DNA from: CAMCYM01 sp964405405
GTDB taxonomy: Bacteria; Bacteroidota; Bacteroidia; Flavobacteriales_D; Sanyastnellaceae
Reading direction: 5' to 3'
Assembly: GCA_964405405.1 (NCBI GenBank)
Contig: CAYONT010000001.1
Coordinates: 62,001-126,000, forward strand
DNA: 64,000 nucleotides
Made by a program: the position numbers and the translations under genes. Positions 18,729 through 27,153 of the stretch are shown here, in pieces. A model generated the notes under the pieces. It saw only the letters and a list, made by a program, of their open reading frames with translations. It had not been told where the DNA came from and did no database searches. Position 1 is the stretch's first letter; the number at the start of each line of letters is the position of its first letter.

Positions 18729-19514
18729 TCAGAAATCCCAGCCCAGTCCCAATTGCAGAGACCGGGTGGGCAGGGCTACATCCTTGGTTTCGAAGGTGAC
18801 CGTGTTATCGGAATCGATTTGGATGGTGCTCTCATCGACCTGGGTGAGTTCTCCGCTGCGGATGTCTGCGTAACGCAGCGTGATGCGCGCGGTGTCGCCC
18901 AACTTGAGGCGCACTCCGCCGCCCCATCCGTACTGATACGTGTAGCCCCAATTCGCTTGGTCGAAATGCTCAAACAGGCTTCCATCCTTCAACTCCAGGT
19001 TCGTGCTCAGAAGCGATCCCCTTGCCCCGACCAACCCTTCTGCAAAAGGTTGGATCATGCCGCGAAAGGGCGCCAACCGCAGGGCGTAATGCAGGGAGAT
19101 GTTTTGATTTTGCAATTTCATGACCGCAGGTTCCGGAGTTCCATCGGCACCCAACACCTGCACATCTTGGGTGAATCTGCCGAGCGGCTGGTAGGCCAAA
19201 TCCAGTCCCCCACCGAAAAGGGTTCCCTGCTCTTTTCTCCGCCATTGCACCCCGAAGCCCCAGTTCACGCCGTCCAAGGTTACCTCCTTCCAGGTCGAAC
19301 CGGGTTGGTCAGCGACGGCAATGAGCCCGATGTGGCGTTGGATCTTTCGTGCAGGAGGGGTGGGTTCTTGCAAGTTGTTCGGGGGAGTGACGTTCTTCGT
19401 TCCACTGGGGGGTGTGGTGGGTTGGGCCCAAGCGATGGCGCCTGAAAACAAGAAAAAAGAAACGGCAAAAGCAGACAAGCCGGAACGGAAGTTTGGAGTG
19501 AGAGACGTCATCAT
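18729..19514 (-). CDS. outer-membrane beta-barrel-like protein
   Basis: 261 aa with a signal peptide ending near AIAWAQ. The mature part alternates Gly/aromatic-rich strands (VNWGFGVQWRR, GGGLDLAYQPLG, YTYQYGWGGGVRLKLG, ARITLRYADIRSGEL) and ends in LQLGLGWDF with terminal Phe, typical of outer-membrane barrels. The start is ATG at 19514 (or the adjacent ATG at 19511); an in-frame TTG at 19535 sits in the promoter. Specific function unknown. It is convergent with the permease gene, 36 bp apart. Confidence 0.8.
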   Translation of the reverse strand: MMTSLTPNFRSGLSAFAVSFFLFSGAIAWAQPTTPPSGTKNVTPPNNLQEPTPPARKIQRHIGLIAVADQPGSTWKEVTLDGVNWGFGVQWRRKEQGTLFGGGLDLAYQPLGRFTQDVQVLGADGTPEPAVMKLQNQNISLHYALRLAPFRGMIQPFAEGLVGARGSLLSTNLELKDGSLFEHFDQANWGYTYQYGWGGGVRLKLGDTARITLRYADIRSGELTQVDESTIQIDSDNTVTFETKDVALPTRSLQLGLGWDF

Positions 19515-19532
19515 CAAATGAATTGGATAATT

Positions 19533-19540
19533 CAAAAGTA
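19533..19540 (-). promoter_or_regulatory. -7 promoter box for barrel protein (TACTTTTG)
   Basis: Perfect TAnnTTTG on the minus strand, 18 nt upstream of the ATG at 19514. It rules out the TTG at 19535. Confidence 0.65.
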
Positions 19541-19592
19541 ACGGGATAGCACTGAGAAAACGTGGACGGTGGTCTTAAATTGCATCAACAAA

Positions 19593-20528
19593 ATGCGTGC
19601 CATGCGACGGGTATTGGTTCTGGGGGCCCACGGGCAGTTGGGGAGACGTTTGGTGGCCTGCGGTGCGCAACGGTCGGATCTGGAGGTGGTCGGCTGGGGT
19701 CGTGGGGAGCTGGACATCCGGGATGAAGAGGACGTGCGTGCGGGTTTTGCTGCGTGCTTGCCTGATGTGGTCATCAATGCGGCAGCCTATACCGCGGTGG
19801 ACGCTGCAGAGCAGGATCGGGAGGCGGCTTGGGCGATCAATGCGGAGGCACCGGGCGTCTTGGCCCGGTGTGCACGCGAGGTAGGGGCCAGTTTCGTCCA
19901 CATCTCCACGGATTATGTCTTCGACGGTACCTCGGATCGGCCTTACCAGGTCAGCGACGCACCGCGGCCGCTCGGGGTGTATGGGGCCTCGAAGTGGGCG
20001 GGGGAACAAGCCGTGGCGGCGGCCTGGGAGATGGGGTCTGGGGCGGCGGGTTCGGAGCCGGCGGGTTCGGAGCCGAGGCATTGGATTTTCAGGGTGGCTT
20101 GGTTGTATGATGCCGAGGGACGGAATTTTCTCAGGACCATGATGGCTGCTGCGCGCCGGGGGGTGTCCCTGCGGGTGGTGGATGACCAACGCGGCACCCC
20201 GACCTGTGCGGTGGTATTTGCTTCGTTTCTGCTGGACTTGGCCGTGGCTCCTGAGCGGCTGCCATCGGGCGTTTGGCATTATGGCCACCGCGGGGTGACC
20301 ACGTGGTTTGGATTTGCTCAAGCGATTTTTGCGCGGTTGGGTTGGCATCCGGAACTGGCACCGTGCACCACGGCGGAGTACCCCACCGCAGCCCAGCGGC
20401 CGGCGTACTCGCACCTCGATCCGGAGCCCTTGCATGCCGTTTGGGGGGCGCCCGCTTTGGGGTGGGAGGAAGCGTTGGAGCGGTGTTTGGCCTGCATGAA
20501 CGACGCGGAGAAACAGGAGATGAAATGA
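19593..20528 (+). CDS. rfbD: dTDP-4-dehydrorhamnose reductase RfbD
   Basis: 311 aa SDR-type reductase, last step of dTDP-L-rhamnose synthesis. N-terminal dinucleotide loop GAHGQLGRRL, NAAAYTAVDAAE, STDYVFDG and the catalytic YGASKWAGE are present. The start is ATG at 19593 or 19602; both give the same fold. An unusual in-frame 15-bp tandem duplication (20046-20075) adds AGSEPAGSEP in a loop after YGASK. It pairs functionally with rfbA at 2.8 kb. Confidence 0.93.
   Translation: MRAMRRVLVLGAHGQLGRRLVACGAQRSDLEVVGWGRGELDIRDEEDVRAGFAACLPDVVINAAAYTAVDAAEQDREAAWAINAEAPGVLARCAREVGASFVHISTDYVFDGTSDRPYQVSDAPRPLGVYGASKWAGEQAVAAAWEMGSGAAGSEPAGSEPRHWIFRVAWLYDAEGRNFLRTMMAAARRGVSLRVVDDQRGTPTCAVVFASFLLDLAVAPERLPSGVWHYGHRGVTTWFGFAQAIFARLGWHPELAPCTTAEYPTAAQRPAYSHLDPEPLHAVWGAPALGWEEALERCLACMNDAEKQEMK
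20046..20075 (+). repeat. 15-bp perfect tandem duplication inside rfbD
   Basis: GCGGGTTCGGAGCCG occurs twice head to tail (20046-20060, 20061-20075), adding AGSEP twice without breaking the frame. It is probably a recent replication slippage in a surface loop. Confidence 0.9.
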
Positions 20529-20555
20529 TTTCAAAGGACTGAAAACCAAGGAACG

Positions 20556-22328
20556 ATGGAAGATTTGGAGCAACGGGTGCTGGAGCGGGCGATGCGGTGG
20601 ACCCAGCCGCCTTTTGATGACGAGACGCGTGCGGAGGTGGAGGCGCTGCTGGCCGCAGGAGGGGAGGCGTTGGTGGACGCGTTTTACACGGACCTGGAGT
20701 TTGGAACGGGGGGATTGCGGGGGCTCATGGGGCCGGGGACCAACCGGATGAACGACTACACGGTGGCGATGGCGACCGAGGGTTTGGCACGGTACATCCT
20801 CCAAGCGACTGACGCCTCGGGTGGGTTCGGGGTGAGCCCATCGGTGGCGGTTGCCTATGATTCGCGGTTGCGGAGTGCCCAGTTTGCCCTGGTCGTGGCC
20901 GAAGTGTTCGCGGGTTCGGGCATCCATGTGTACCTCTTTGAGGCGTTGCGGCCCACACCAGAATTGAGCTTTGCGGTGCGTCACCTCCGTTGCACGGCTG
21001 GGGTGGTGGTGACGGCGAGCCACAATCCGAAGGAGTACAATGGGTACAAGGTGTATTGGTCGGATGGAGGCCAAATCGTGCCCCCCCAAGACGGCGGCAT
21101 TCTCGCTTCGGTTCGTTCGGTGACGGACTACACATCGGTGCGCCGGGCACCGGGCTCACCCAACATCGAGCGGATCGGCGAAGCGGTGGACCGGGCCTAC
21201 CGGTCCATGGTGGTGGACTTGCGCTTGGATCCGGAACTCCGGCAGGCGGGTTCGGACTTGTCGATTGTGTACACGCCCCTGCACGGCACGGGCGCGGTTT
21301 CGGTCGTTCCCGCCCTGCATGAGGCCGGTTTTCGTCAGGTCCATGTCGTGGCCAGCCAAGCGCAGCCCGACGGCACCTTCCCGACCGTTCACAGCCCCAA
21401 TCCCGAGGAAGGCGCGGCGTTGTCCGAAGCCATCCGCTGCGCTCGGGACATCGGCGCCGCCCTGGTCATGGGCACGGACCCCGACGCCGACCGGGTGGGC
21501 CTCGCCGTCCCCGATCCCTCCCGCCCGACCGAAGGCGCCCCGGGTTTCCGCCTGCTCAACGGCAACGAAACCGGCGCCTTGCTCGTGGACTACGTGCTCC
21601 GCGCCACCCGGTCGGCGGGCCGCATGCCCGCCCAGCCCTTCGTCGCCAAGACCATCGTCACCTCCGAACTCATCCGGGCCATCGCCGAGGCCCATGGGGT
21701 CGAAGTCGTCGAAACCCTCACCGGCTTCAAGTGGATTGCATCGGCCATCCGCCAGCGAGAGGGCACGGCGCAGTTCATCGTCGGTGGGGAAGAGAGTTAC
21801 GGTTATATGATCGGCGACCGCGTTCGGGACAAGGACGCGGTGGCCTCCGCCTGCCTCCTGGCTGAATGTGCCCACGTGGCTGCCCGGGAGGGCACCGACC
21901 TGCTGGGGATGCTGGAGCGCATCCACCGAACCCATGGGGCTTACCGAGAAGCTTTGGTTTCTTTCGAGCGGACAGGCCGGGCGGGCAAGGCTGCCATTGA
22001 TGCCCAGATGCAAGTCCTGCGCCAAGATGCTCCTGCCACCTTGGCCGGGGAGCGGGTTATCGAGGTCCGGGATTTTGCTGCCGGCACCTGCTTCGACCGC
22101 GTTCAAGGCACCGAGCGACCCACCGGATTGCCCACCTCCAATGTGGTGCAGCTTCGGACGGAACGCAACAGCATCATCACGGCCCGTCCCAGCGGAACAG
22201 AGCCCAAGATCAAGTTCTACTTCTCCGTATGTTCGACCCCGGGTGAAATCGAATCGCGCGGCTATGACTTGGTTCTTCAGGAGCTCGATGCCCGCATCCT
22301 CGCCTTGCGGGCCGAGTGGGGGGTCTGA
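20556..22328 (+). CDS. phosphohexomutase (phosphoglucomutase/phosphomannomutase family)
   Basis: 590 aa. FGTGGLRG near the N-terminus, phospho-serine loop TASHNPKEYNGYK, Mg site GTDPDADRVG, sugar-binding GGEESYGYM and the C-terminal phosphate-binding RPSGTEPKIKFY are all present. It interconverts hexose-1- and hexose-6-phosphates. The large size fits the PGM2-like branch common in Bacteroidota. It supplies glucose-1-phosphate, the RfbA substrate, and follows rfbD by 27 bp, which supports a link to nucleotide-sugar supply. Its TGA is fused to the opposing gene's stop (TGATCA). Confidence 0.94.
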   Translation: MEDLEQRVLERAMRWTQPPFDDETRAEVEALLAAGGEALVDAFYTDLEFGTGGLRGLMGPGTNRMNDYTVAMATEGLARYILQATDASGGFGVSPSVAVAYDSRLRSAQFALVVAEVFAGSGIHVYLFEALRPTPELSFAVRHLRCTAGVVVTASHNPKEYNGYKVYWSDGGQIVPPQDGGILASVRSVTDYTSVRRAPGSPNIERIGEAVDRAYRSMVVDLRLDPELRQAGSDLSIVYTPLHGTGAVSVVPALHEAGFRQVHVVASQAQPDGTFPTVHSPNPEEGAALSEAIRCARDIGAALVMGTDPDADRVGLAVPDPSRPTEGAPGFRLLNGNETGALLVDYVLRATRSAGRMPAQPFVAKTIVTSELIRAIAEAHGVEVVETLTGFKWIASAIRQREGTAQFIVGGEESYGYMIGDRVRDKDAVASACLLAECAHVAAREGTDLLGMLERIHRTHGAYREALVSFERTGRAGKAAIDAQMQVLRQDAPATLAGERVIEVRDFAAGTCFDRVQGTERPTGLPTSNVVQLRTERNSIITARPSGTEPKIKFYFSVCSTPGEIESRGYDLVLQELDARILALRAEWGV

Positions 22329-22727
22329 TCAATCAGGAAAATCACTGGATCGGATCGAAAACACGTAAGTGTGCATCACGACCCTTCGGTCCTCCTCCGT
22401 GGTCCATTCCCAATCACTGCGTGAGAAACCCCGTTTCGAACAAGTGTCGCCCTCAGGGTTGATGGCCGTGATGCCTGCATTCCCCAGCCAATCTGGATGC
22501 AGAAATTCCAGGCTTTTCCCCCACCGACTCTGTTGGGAAAGGTTGCCCGTGCGGGAAGGAGGCAAGAGGATTGTATTTTGACCATCAGGGATGGATTCAT
22601 CCTCAAATTCGATGGTCAATGTGTCCAACGTGAGGTTTTGGACCCGGTAAGAGGAATAGGTGTTGGATTCACACCCCATCCAGGTAAAGACGACCCACAG
22701 CCATCCCCAATTGAACCTTTTTTTCAT
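22329..22727 (-). CDS. small lipoprotein of unknown function
   Basis: 132 aa with an N-terminal lipoprotein signal (WLWVVFTWMGC; lipobox Cys about residue 19), so it should be lipid-anchored. No recognised domain. The mature part is polar with few aromatic strands (VQNLTLDTLTIEFEDE). It starts one base after the cvpA stop and so is probably co-transcribed with cvpA. Its stop abuts that of the phosphohexomutase gene with zero spacing. Confidence 0.75.
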   Translation of the reverse strand: MKKRFNWGWLWVVFTWMGCESNTYSSYRVQNLTLDTLTIEFEDESIPDGQNTILLPPSRTGNLSQQSRWGKSLEFLHPDWLGNAGITAINPEGDTCSKRGFSRSDWEWTTEEDRRVVMHTYVFSIRSSDFPD

Positions 22728-22728
22728 G

Positions 22729-23277
22729 CTAGGGTAACTCGGTACCCCTCATGGGGGTTGCATGCCGCATCAGGCTGTCTGGCCACTGCGCCATGTCTGG
22801 AATGAGTGCGCCCGTGCAACCCTCCACCTTTGGATACAAACGGGCATGGTCAGCGGCGCCCTCCGGCAACCATTCCCGCCAGCCCGCAATGTGGTTGAAA
22901 AAGTAGAATACAACGCTCAACAGCAACACCCCACTCAGGGTGGCGAACAAGACCCCCAGCAAGCGGTTGACCCAATTGAGCAACGCGAGCTTCGCTCCTT
23001 TCTCGACCACCTTCGCCAAGATGCGAACCAGCATCAGTACCCCCACAAATGCGAAGAAAAAAGCGGTAGGGTTGACCCAGGTTCCCGTCCAATTCCACTC
23101 CGAATGCAGCCAGGCGGCCACCCGGGCAGAACCATAATACCCGGCAAACAACCCCATCCCCAGACCCAAAAAAATGGCCACTTGGGTGACAAATCCCCGG
23201 CGAAATCCCTGCCAGGACGCCCACAACAGCGGGAGGGAAACCACGATATCCAGTACCGCAATCGAGCCATTTTCCAT
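22729..23277 (-). CDS. CvpA family membrane protein
   Basis: 182 aa with four predicted helices. The N-terminal pattern (AVLDIVVSLPLLWASWQGFRRGFVTQ) and the later NWVNRLLGVLFATLSGVLLLSVV are typical of the CvpA/colicin V production family, whose members affect envelope integrity and secretion. The start is supported by a -7-like box 4 nt upstream. It is divergent from the acetyltransferase with only 45 bp between. Confidence 0.85.
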   Translation of the reverse strand: MENGSIAVLDIVVSLPLLWASWQGFRRGFVTQVAIFLGLGMGLFAGYYGSARVAAWLHSEWNWTGTWVNPTAFFFAFVGVLMLVRILAKVVEKGAKLALLNWVNRLLGVLFATLSGVLLLSVVFYFFNHIAGWREWLPEGAADHARLYPKVEGCTGALIPDMAQWPDSLMRHATPMRGTELP

Positions 23278-23281
23278 GCGG

Positions 23282-23318
23282 CCAAGTTACGTGAAGCCCT
23301 TGGGTCGACGTAGTTTCG
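23282..23318. promoter_or_regulatory. back-to-back -7-like boxes for cvpA (-) and acetyltransferase (+)
   Basis: Minus strand TAACTTGG (23289-23282) then CCGC and the cvpA ATG. Plus strand TAGTTTCG (23311-23318) then CCCC and the GNAT ATG at 23323. Each matches TAnnTTTG at 7 of 8 positions and ends exactly 4 nt before its start codon. Confidence 0.55.
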
Positions 23319-23322
23319 CCCC

Positions 23323-23865
23323 ATGACGAAACAAACGTCTGAACGTCCTTGGCATTTGCGGCCAGCCCGGGTCCAAGATGTGGCATCGATCCACGCCCTC
23401 ATCTGCGAACTCGCCGCATACGAACGTGCGGCGCAGGAAGTGGTGGTGACCCCAGAGGATTTGCGGGCCCACGGGTTCGGGGACAGGCCGCGGTTTCAGG
23501 CTTGGGTGACGGTCGAGGGTTCGGCCCCAGCGGATGGGCAGCCCAGGGAGTCGGAGGATGTGTTTGGTTGTGCCCTTGCCTACGAAAAGTACTCTACCTG
23601 GAAGGGCCCCTGCCTGTTCCTCGAGGACCTCATCGTCCGGGAATCGCAGCGGGGCCGGGGGGCAGGCAAGGCGCTGTTCGAGGCTGTTGCGGCCCATGCG
23701 GCGCGTGCAGCGTTTCGACGGATGGAATGGCAGGTCTTGGATTGGAATGCCCCGTCCATCGCTTTTTACGAGGGATTGGGTGCCGAGCTTGACCCCACTT
23801 GGATCAACGGCAAACTCACGGGGGAAGCACTGGCTCGCTACGCTCCCATGCCCATTCCCCGTTGA
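23323..23865 (+). CDS. GNAT family N-acetyltransferase
   Basis: 180 aa. Acetyl-CoA binding motif A is visible as DLIVRESQRGRGAGKALFEAV (R/Q-x-x-G-x-G/A). Motif B includes MEWQVLDWNAPSIAFYEGLGAE, characteristic of the diamine/aminoglycoside-type GNAT branch in Bacteroidota. Cytoplasmic; substrate unknown (polyamine or amino acid possible). Preceded by a leaderless-type promoter. Confidence 0.88.
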   Translation: MTKQTSERPWHLRPARVQDVASIHALICELAAYERAAQEVVVTPEDLRAHGFGDRPRFQAWVTVEGSAPADGQPRESEDVFGCALAYEKYSTWKGPCLFLEDLIVRESQRGRGAGKALFEAVAAHAARAAFRRMEWQVLDWNAPSIAFYEGLGAELDPTWINGKLTGEALARYAPMPIPR

Positions 23866-23904
23866 AGCCGGCGTTTCGGGCTGCCCCGCAATCCGGACCG
23901 GCTG

Positions 23905-24126
23905 TCAGTACTCGTCTTCGTTGAAAAAGAAGTCCTCCTTGGAGGGGTAGTCAGGCCAAATGTCCTCAATCGATTCGAAGACATCGCCCTCATCATCCAG
24001 TTGCTGCAAATTCTCCACGACTTCCAGCGGCGCACCCGTGCGCATGGCGAAGTCAATCAACTCGTCCTTGGTGGCGGGCCAAGGGGCATCCTCCAAGTAG
24101 GAGGCCAGTTCGAGGGTCCAATACAT
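23905..24126 (-). CDS. DUF2795 family small acidic protein
   Basis: 73 aa, very acidic. The pattern MYWTLELASYLEDAPWPATK, a helical middle (LIDFAMRTGAPLEVVENLQ) and the C-terminal DIWPDYPSKEDFFFNEDEY is the DUF2795 layout found across Bacteroidota. Cytoplasmic, function unknown. A perfect -7 box lies 29 nt upstream of the start. Confidence 0.9.
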   Translation of the reverse strand: MYWTLELASYLEDAPWPATKDELIDFAMRTGAPLEVVENLQQLDDEGDVFESIEDIWPDYPSKEDFFFNEDEY

Positions 24127-24155
24127 GCTCTTCGTGTGGCTACGCGTTCAGCGGG

Positions 24156-24163
24156 CAAAAATA
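24156..24163 (-). promoter_or_regulatory. -7 box for DUF2795 gene (TATTTTTG)
   Basis: Perfect TAnnTTTG on the minus strand. A TTG lies 19 nt further upstream as a possible -33 element. Confidence 0.65.
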
Positions 24164-24224
24164 GGCCAAACCAGATACCAAGCAAGATAGCCGAAATTCC
24201 ATGTCTTTTGTGCTGTTTGGCCTA
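24162..24224. repeat. 10-bp perfect inverted repeat between DUF2795 and adenosyltransferase genes
   Basis: TAGGCCAAAC (24162-24171) and GTTTGGCCTA (24215-24224) are exact reverse complements separated by 43 bp. The left arm overlaps the DUF2795 -7 box by 2 bp. Each arm contains the frequent GGCCAAA heptamer. Confidence 0.7.
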
Positions 24225-24236
24225 GAAAAATGCATT

Positions 24237-24788
24237 TCACTTGCGCCAGTAGACCTCCGGTGCCCCGGCCCGCGCGGCCAACACCCGAGACAGCACGAAG
24301 AACCAGTCGCTCAGTCGATTGAGGTACCGACCAATGATGGGGTCCACGGGTTCCACCCGGGCGAGCGCGACCACCCGACGTTCGGCGCGCCGGGAGACGA
24401 CGCGGCACAGGTGGGCCGCAGAGACCGCTGGGTGCCCCCCGGGGAGGATGAAGTTCCGCAGCTCGGGAAGCCCTGCCGTCGCCGCGTCCATCCAGGCCTC
24501 CAACTCCCCAGCGCGCTCCTCCGGCAGCGCCGGCAGGTGGACCCGCATCGCCTCGTCTGTGGTCGCTAGGTGGCTCCCAAGGTTGAACAGGTCGATCTGG
24601 ATTTGGCCCAGCAACTGGCCATCCTCGGGCGAGGCCTGCAGCACCGCGTGGTCCGCCAGGGCGCCCACGAAGGCATTGAGTTCGTCGAGGGTGCCGTAGG
24701 CCTCGATTCGCAGGTCGTCTTTCGCAACGCGGTTGCCACCAAAGAGGGCGGTGGTTCCATCGTCTCCGGTCCGGGTATAAATGCGCAT
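24237..24788 (-). CDS. cob(I)yrinic acid a,c-diamide adenosyltransferase (PduO type)
   Basis: 183 aa. N-terminal ATP-binding TRTGDDGTTALFGG and DELNAFVG, and the central LRNFILPGGHPAVSAAHLCRVVSRRAER with the conserved R/E network are all PduO/CobO-type ATR hallmarks. It transfers adenosyl from ATP to Co(I) corrinoid, making adenosylcobalamin. A methylmalonyl-CoA epimerase gene at 37.7 kb fits use of AdoCbl by methylmalonyl-CoA mutase, which is not in the window. Confidence 0.93.
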   Translation of the reverse strand: MRIYTRTGDDGTTALFGGNRVAKDDLRIEAYGTLDELNAFVGALADHAVLQASPEDGQLLGQIQIDLFNLGSHLATTDEAMRVHLPALPEERAGELEAWMDAATAGLPELRNFILPGGHPAVSAAHLCRVVSRRAERRVVALARVEPVDPIIGRYLNRLSDWFFVLSRVLAARAGAPEVYWRK

Positions 24789-24878
24789 GGCGGGGGTAGC
24801 TTCGCGGAAAAGAGTCGTTCGGAGATGCGCCGGGCGGGGTGTAACTTGCAGCCACTAACCCTTCTCCCGCGTCTCTCC

Positions 24879-25349
24879 ATGGACAAAGATGATGCATCCC
24901 TTGCACTTTCAGCCTCCAGGGCGAAGCAGTTGCGCTACGACCGGGCCTACATGCGCATGGCGCAGGTGTGGGGGGAGCTCTCGCACTGCCAGCGCAAGCA
25001 AGTGGGTGCCCTGATTGTCAAGGACCGGATGATCATCGCCGACGGCTTCAATGGCTCCCCGACGGGTTTCCCCAATCCGTGTGAAGACGACATCGGGGAC
25101 ACCCATTGGTATGTGTTGCATGCCGAGGCGAACGCGATCACGAAACTCGCCCGTTCCAACAACAGTTCGGCTGGGGCCACTTTGTACATCACGTTGTCGC
25201 CCTGCCGCGAGTGTGCGAAGCTCATCCACCAGGTGGGCATCGAGCGGGTCGTCTTTTCCCAGGCGTACAAGGATCCCAGCGGTTTGGCCTTCTTGACTTC
25301 GGCAGGGGTCGAAGTGGTCCACCTCGCCGACGATGTCCCGCCCCTTTGA
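24879..25349 (+). CDS. deoxycytidylate (dCMP) deaminase family protein
   Basis: 156 aa zinc deaminase. Zn/catalytic motif HAEANAI (His ligand plus Glu) and PCRECAK (two Cys ligands) are present, with the RMIIADGFNGSPTGFPNPCED substrate region typical of dCMP deaminases (ComEB-like). It makes dUMP for thymidylate synthesis. The start ATG at 24879 (MDKDDASL) is chosen because upstream sequence overlaps the adenosyltransferase leader. The last bases overlap the possible upstream start of the protease gene. Confidence 0.92.
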   Translation: MDKDDASLALSASRAKQLRYDRAYMRMAQVWGELSHCQRKQVGALIVKDRMIIADGFNGSPTGFPNPCEDDIGDTHWYVLHAEANAITKLARSNNSSAGATLYITLSPCRECAKLIHQVGIERVVFSQAYKDPSGLAFLTSAGVEVVHLADDVPPL

Positions 25350-25380
25350 GCCTCCACCGTCTTTTCGACCCACCCCTCCG

Positions 25381-27114
25381 ATGAGCGAATCCGAATCCCT
25401 CCCATCCGTCCAAGCGCCCAACGACCCGACCCCCGGCCCGGACCCGACCCCCGGCCCGGACCCGCGCCCTGCGGTTCGTCCGCCCTCGCCCTTCCTCCCG
25501 CTGTACTTCTCTGTGGTGCTGCTGGTGGGCATCTTGCTGGGACTCGGGTTGTCGCGGTATGGAGCGGGCGGCGGAGGGATGGCGCGCCCGGGAGGTCCTC
25601 TGTGGGAGGTGTTAGACCAAATCGAGCGCTCCTATGTCGATTCCGTGACCCGGGACGAACTTGAGCGCGCCGCCGTGGAAGCCATGCTGGCCCAATTGGA
25701 CCCCCACTCCTCCTACATTTCCGCTGAAGAATTGGCCGCCATGGCAGAGCCGATGGAAGGAAACTTCGAGGGGATCGGGGTGGAGTTCATCATCCAGGAC
25801 GACCAGTTGCGGGTGTGGGATGCCATTGCAGGTGGACCCTCGGAGCGGGCGGGCATCCGGTCGGGGGACCACATCCTGAGTGTGGATGGCGAGCCCATCG
25901 GCGGTCCGGAGTTGACCAATGCCGAGGTCATGAAGCGGCTCAAGGGGCCGCGGGGGACCGAGGTGAAGCTGAGGATCCAGCGGGGAGAGAAGGAGTTTGA
26001 AGTGGATTTGGTCCGTGAAAAAATCCCGATTTACAGCGTGGTAGCCGCCTTGCCGGTCACGCCGCGCATCGGATACATCAAGGTGGTACGTTTCGCTCAG
26101 ACCACGGACGAAGAGTTCCAGGCGGCGATGCAGAAGTTGGAGGCCGCGGGGAACAAAAAGGTGATCATCGATCTGCGTTCCAACGGCGGGGGCTACCTAC
26201 AACAAGTGGTGCCCATGGTGGCCTCTTTTTTGCGAAAGGGTTCGTTGGTGGTCTATACAGAGGGCCGCAACTCTCCGCGTAGGACGTACGACGCCGCAGT
26301 GGATGGGCCCTGGGTGGATTGGGAGGTGGCGGTTTTGATCGACGAGAATTCGGCTTCTGCGAGTGAGATTTTTGCAGGGGCCATCCAGGATTTGGACCGC
26401 GGCATCGTGGTGGGTCGGCGGAGCTTCGGGAAGGGGCTGGTGCAGGAGGAGTTCGGGTTGGAGGGTGCAGGCGCCTTGCGGTTGACCATCGCACGGTTCC
26501 ATACGCCCACAGGTCGCGCCATTCAGAAACCGTATGGTGCGGAGGCCTTGCATGGCTACGAGGACGATTGGGAAGTGCGGTTCGAATCGGGTGAACTGTT
26601 TCATGAGGACAGCATTCCCCGCCCGGATTCCTTGCGTTATGTGACCCCGGCTGGAAAGGAGGTGTTCGGGGGAGGCGGGATCGCACCGGACTTTTTCGTG
26701 CCCTTGGACACCTTGCGCAGCTCGACCTACCTGTCGGAGCTGAGTTGGTCAGGGTTGATTCGGGCCGCTGCGTTTGAATGGGTGGATCGGAACCGCAGCG
26801 CTTGGGGTGCTGCAGGGGCACCGCCCCTTTTCCGTCCAGTGCCTGCGAAGTGGTTGGCCCAGGCCTTGTCCACCTTGGAATCGTTGGCAGCTGCAGAGGG
26901 CATCCGTACCCCGGTGTTGTCTCCCGCTGCCCAAGGTCAATTGGAGCGTGAGCTTTGGGGAGAAATCATCCGGGCGGTGGAGGGAGATGAGGCATTTTAC
27001 ACCTTCCGCATCGAAGGGGACCCCATGGTGGGCCGTGGTTTGGAACTTTTGCAGCGGTCCCATGAACTTCAGGTAGTGGATGGGAGGTTATCTTTGAAAC
27101 CGGGGAAACCATGA
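25381..27114 (+). CDS. C-terminal processing serine protease (S41, Ctp/Prc-like)
   Basis: 577 aa from ATG 25381; an in-frame ATG at 25333 would add 16 residues and overlap the deaminase gene. A Pro-rich cytoplasmic N-terminus is followed by one membrane helix (FLPLYFSVVLLVGILLGLGL), a PDZ domain (~residues 95-185: GIGVEFIIQDDQLRVWDAI, GDHILSVDGEPI), then the S41 domain. The catalytic Ser is in SASASEIFAGA and the Lys in RRSFGKGLVQEEF, a Ser-Lys dyad. It degrades or trims periplasmic or secreted proteins. A Bacteroidota C-terminal extension follows. Confidence 0.93.
   Translation: MSESESLPSVQAPNDPTPGPDPTPGPDPRPAVRPPSPFLPLYFSVVLLVGILLGLGLSRYGAGGGGMARPGGPLWEVLDQIERSYVDSVTRDELERAAVEAMLAQLDPHSSYISAEELAAMAEPMEGNFEGIGVEFIIQDDQLRVWDAIAGGPSERAGIRSGDHILSVDGEPIGGPELTNAEVMKRLKGPRGTEVKLRIQRGEKEFEVDLVREKIPIYSVVAALPVTPRIGYIKVVRFAQTTDEEFQAAMQKLEAAGNKKVIIDLRSNGGGYLQQVVPMVASFLRKGSLVVYTEGRNSPRRTYDAAVDGPWVDWEVAVLIDENSASASEIFAGAIQDLDRGIVVGRRSFGKGLVQEEFGLEGAGALRLTIARFHTPTGRAIQKPYGAEALHGYEDDWEVRFESGELFHEDSIPRPDSLRYVTPAGKEVFGGGGIAPDFFVPLDTLRSSTYLSELSWSGLIRAAAFEWVDRNRSAWGAAGAPPLFRPVPAKWLAQALSTLESLAAAEGIRTPVLSPAAQGQLERELWGEIIRAVEGDEAFYTFRIEGDPMVGRGLELLQRSHELQVVDGRLSLKPGKP
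25423..25464 (+). repeat. 18-bp tandem repeat in the protease N-terminus
   Basis: GACCCGACCCCCGGCCCG is repeated exactly (25423-25440, 25441-25458) with a third partial GACCCG. It encodes DPTPGP units in the disordered N-terminal tail before the membrane helix. Confidence 0.9.
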
Positions 27115-27153
27115 TGGTGGCCCCCCAGCAACAACAACCTAATCCCACAGGAC

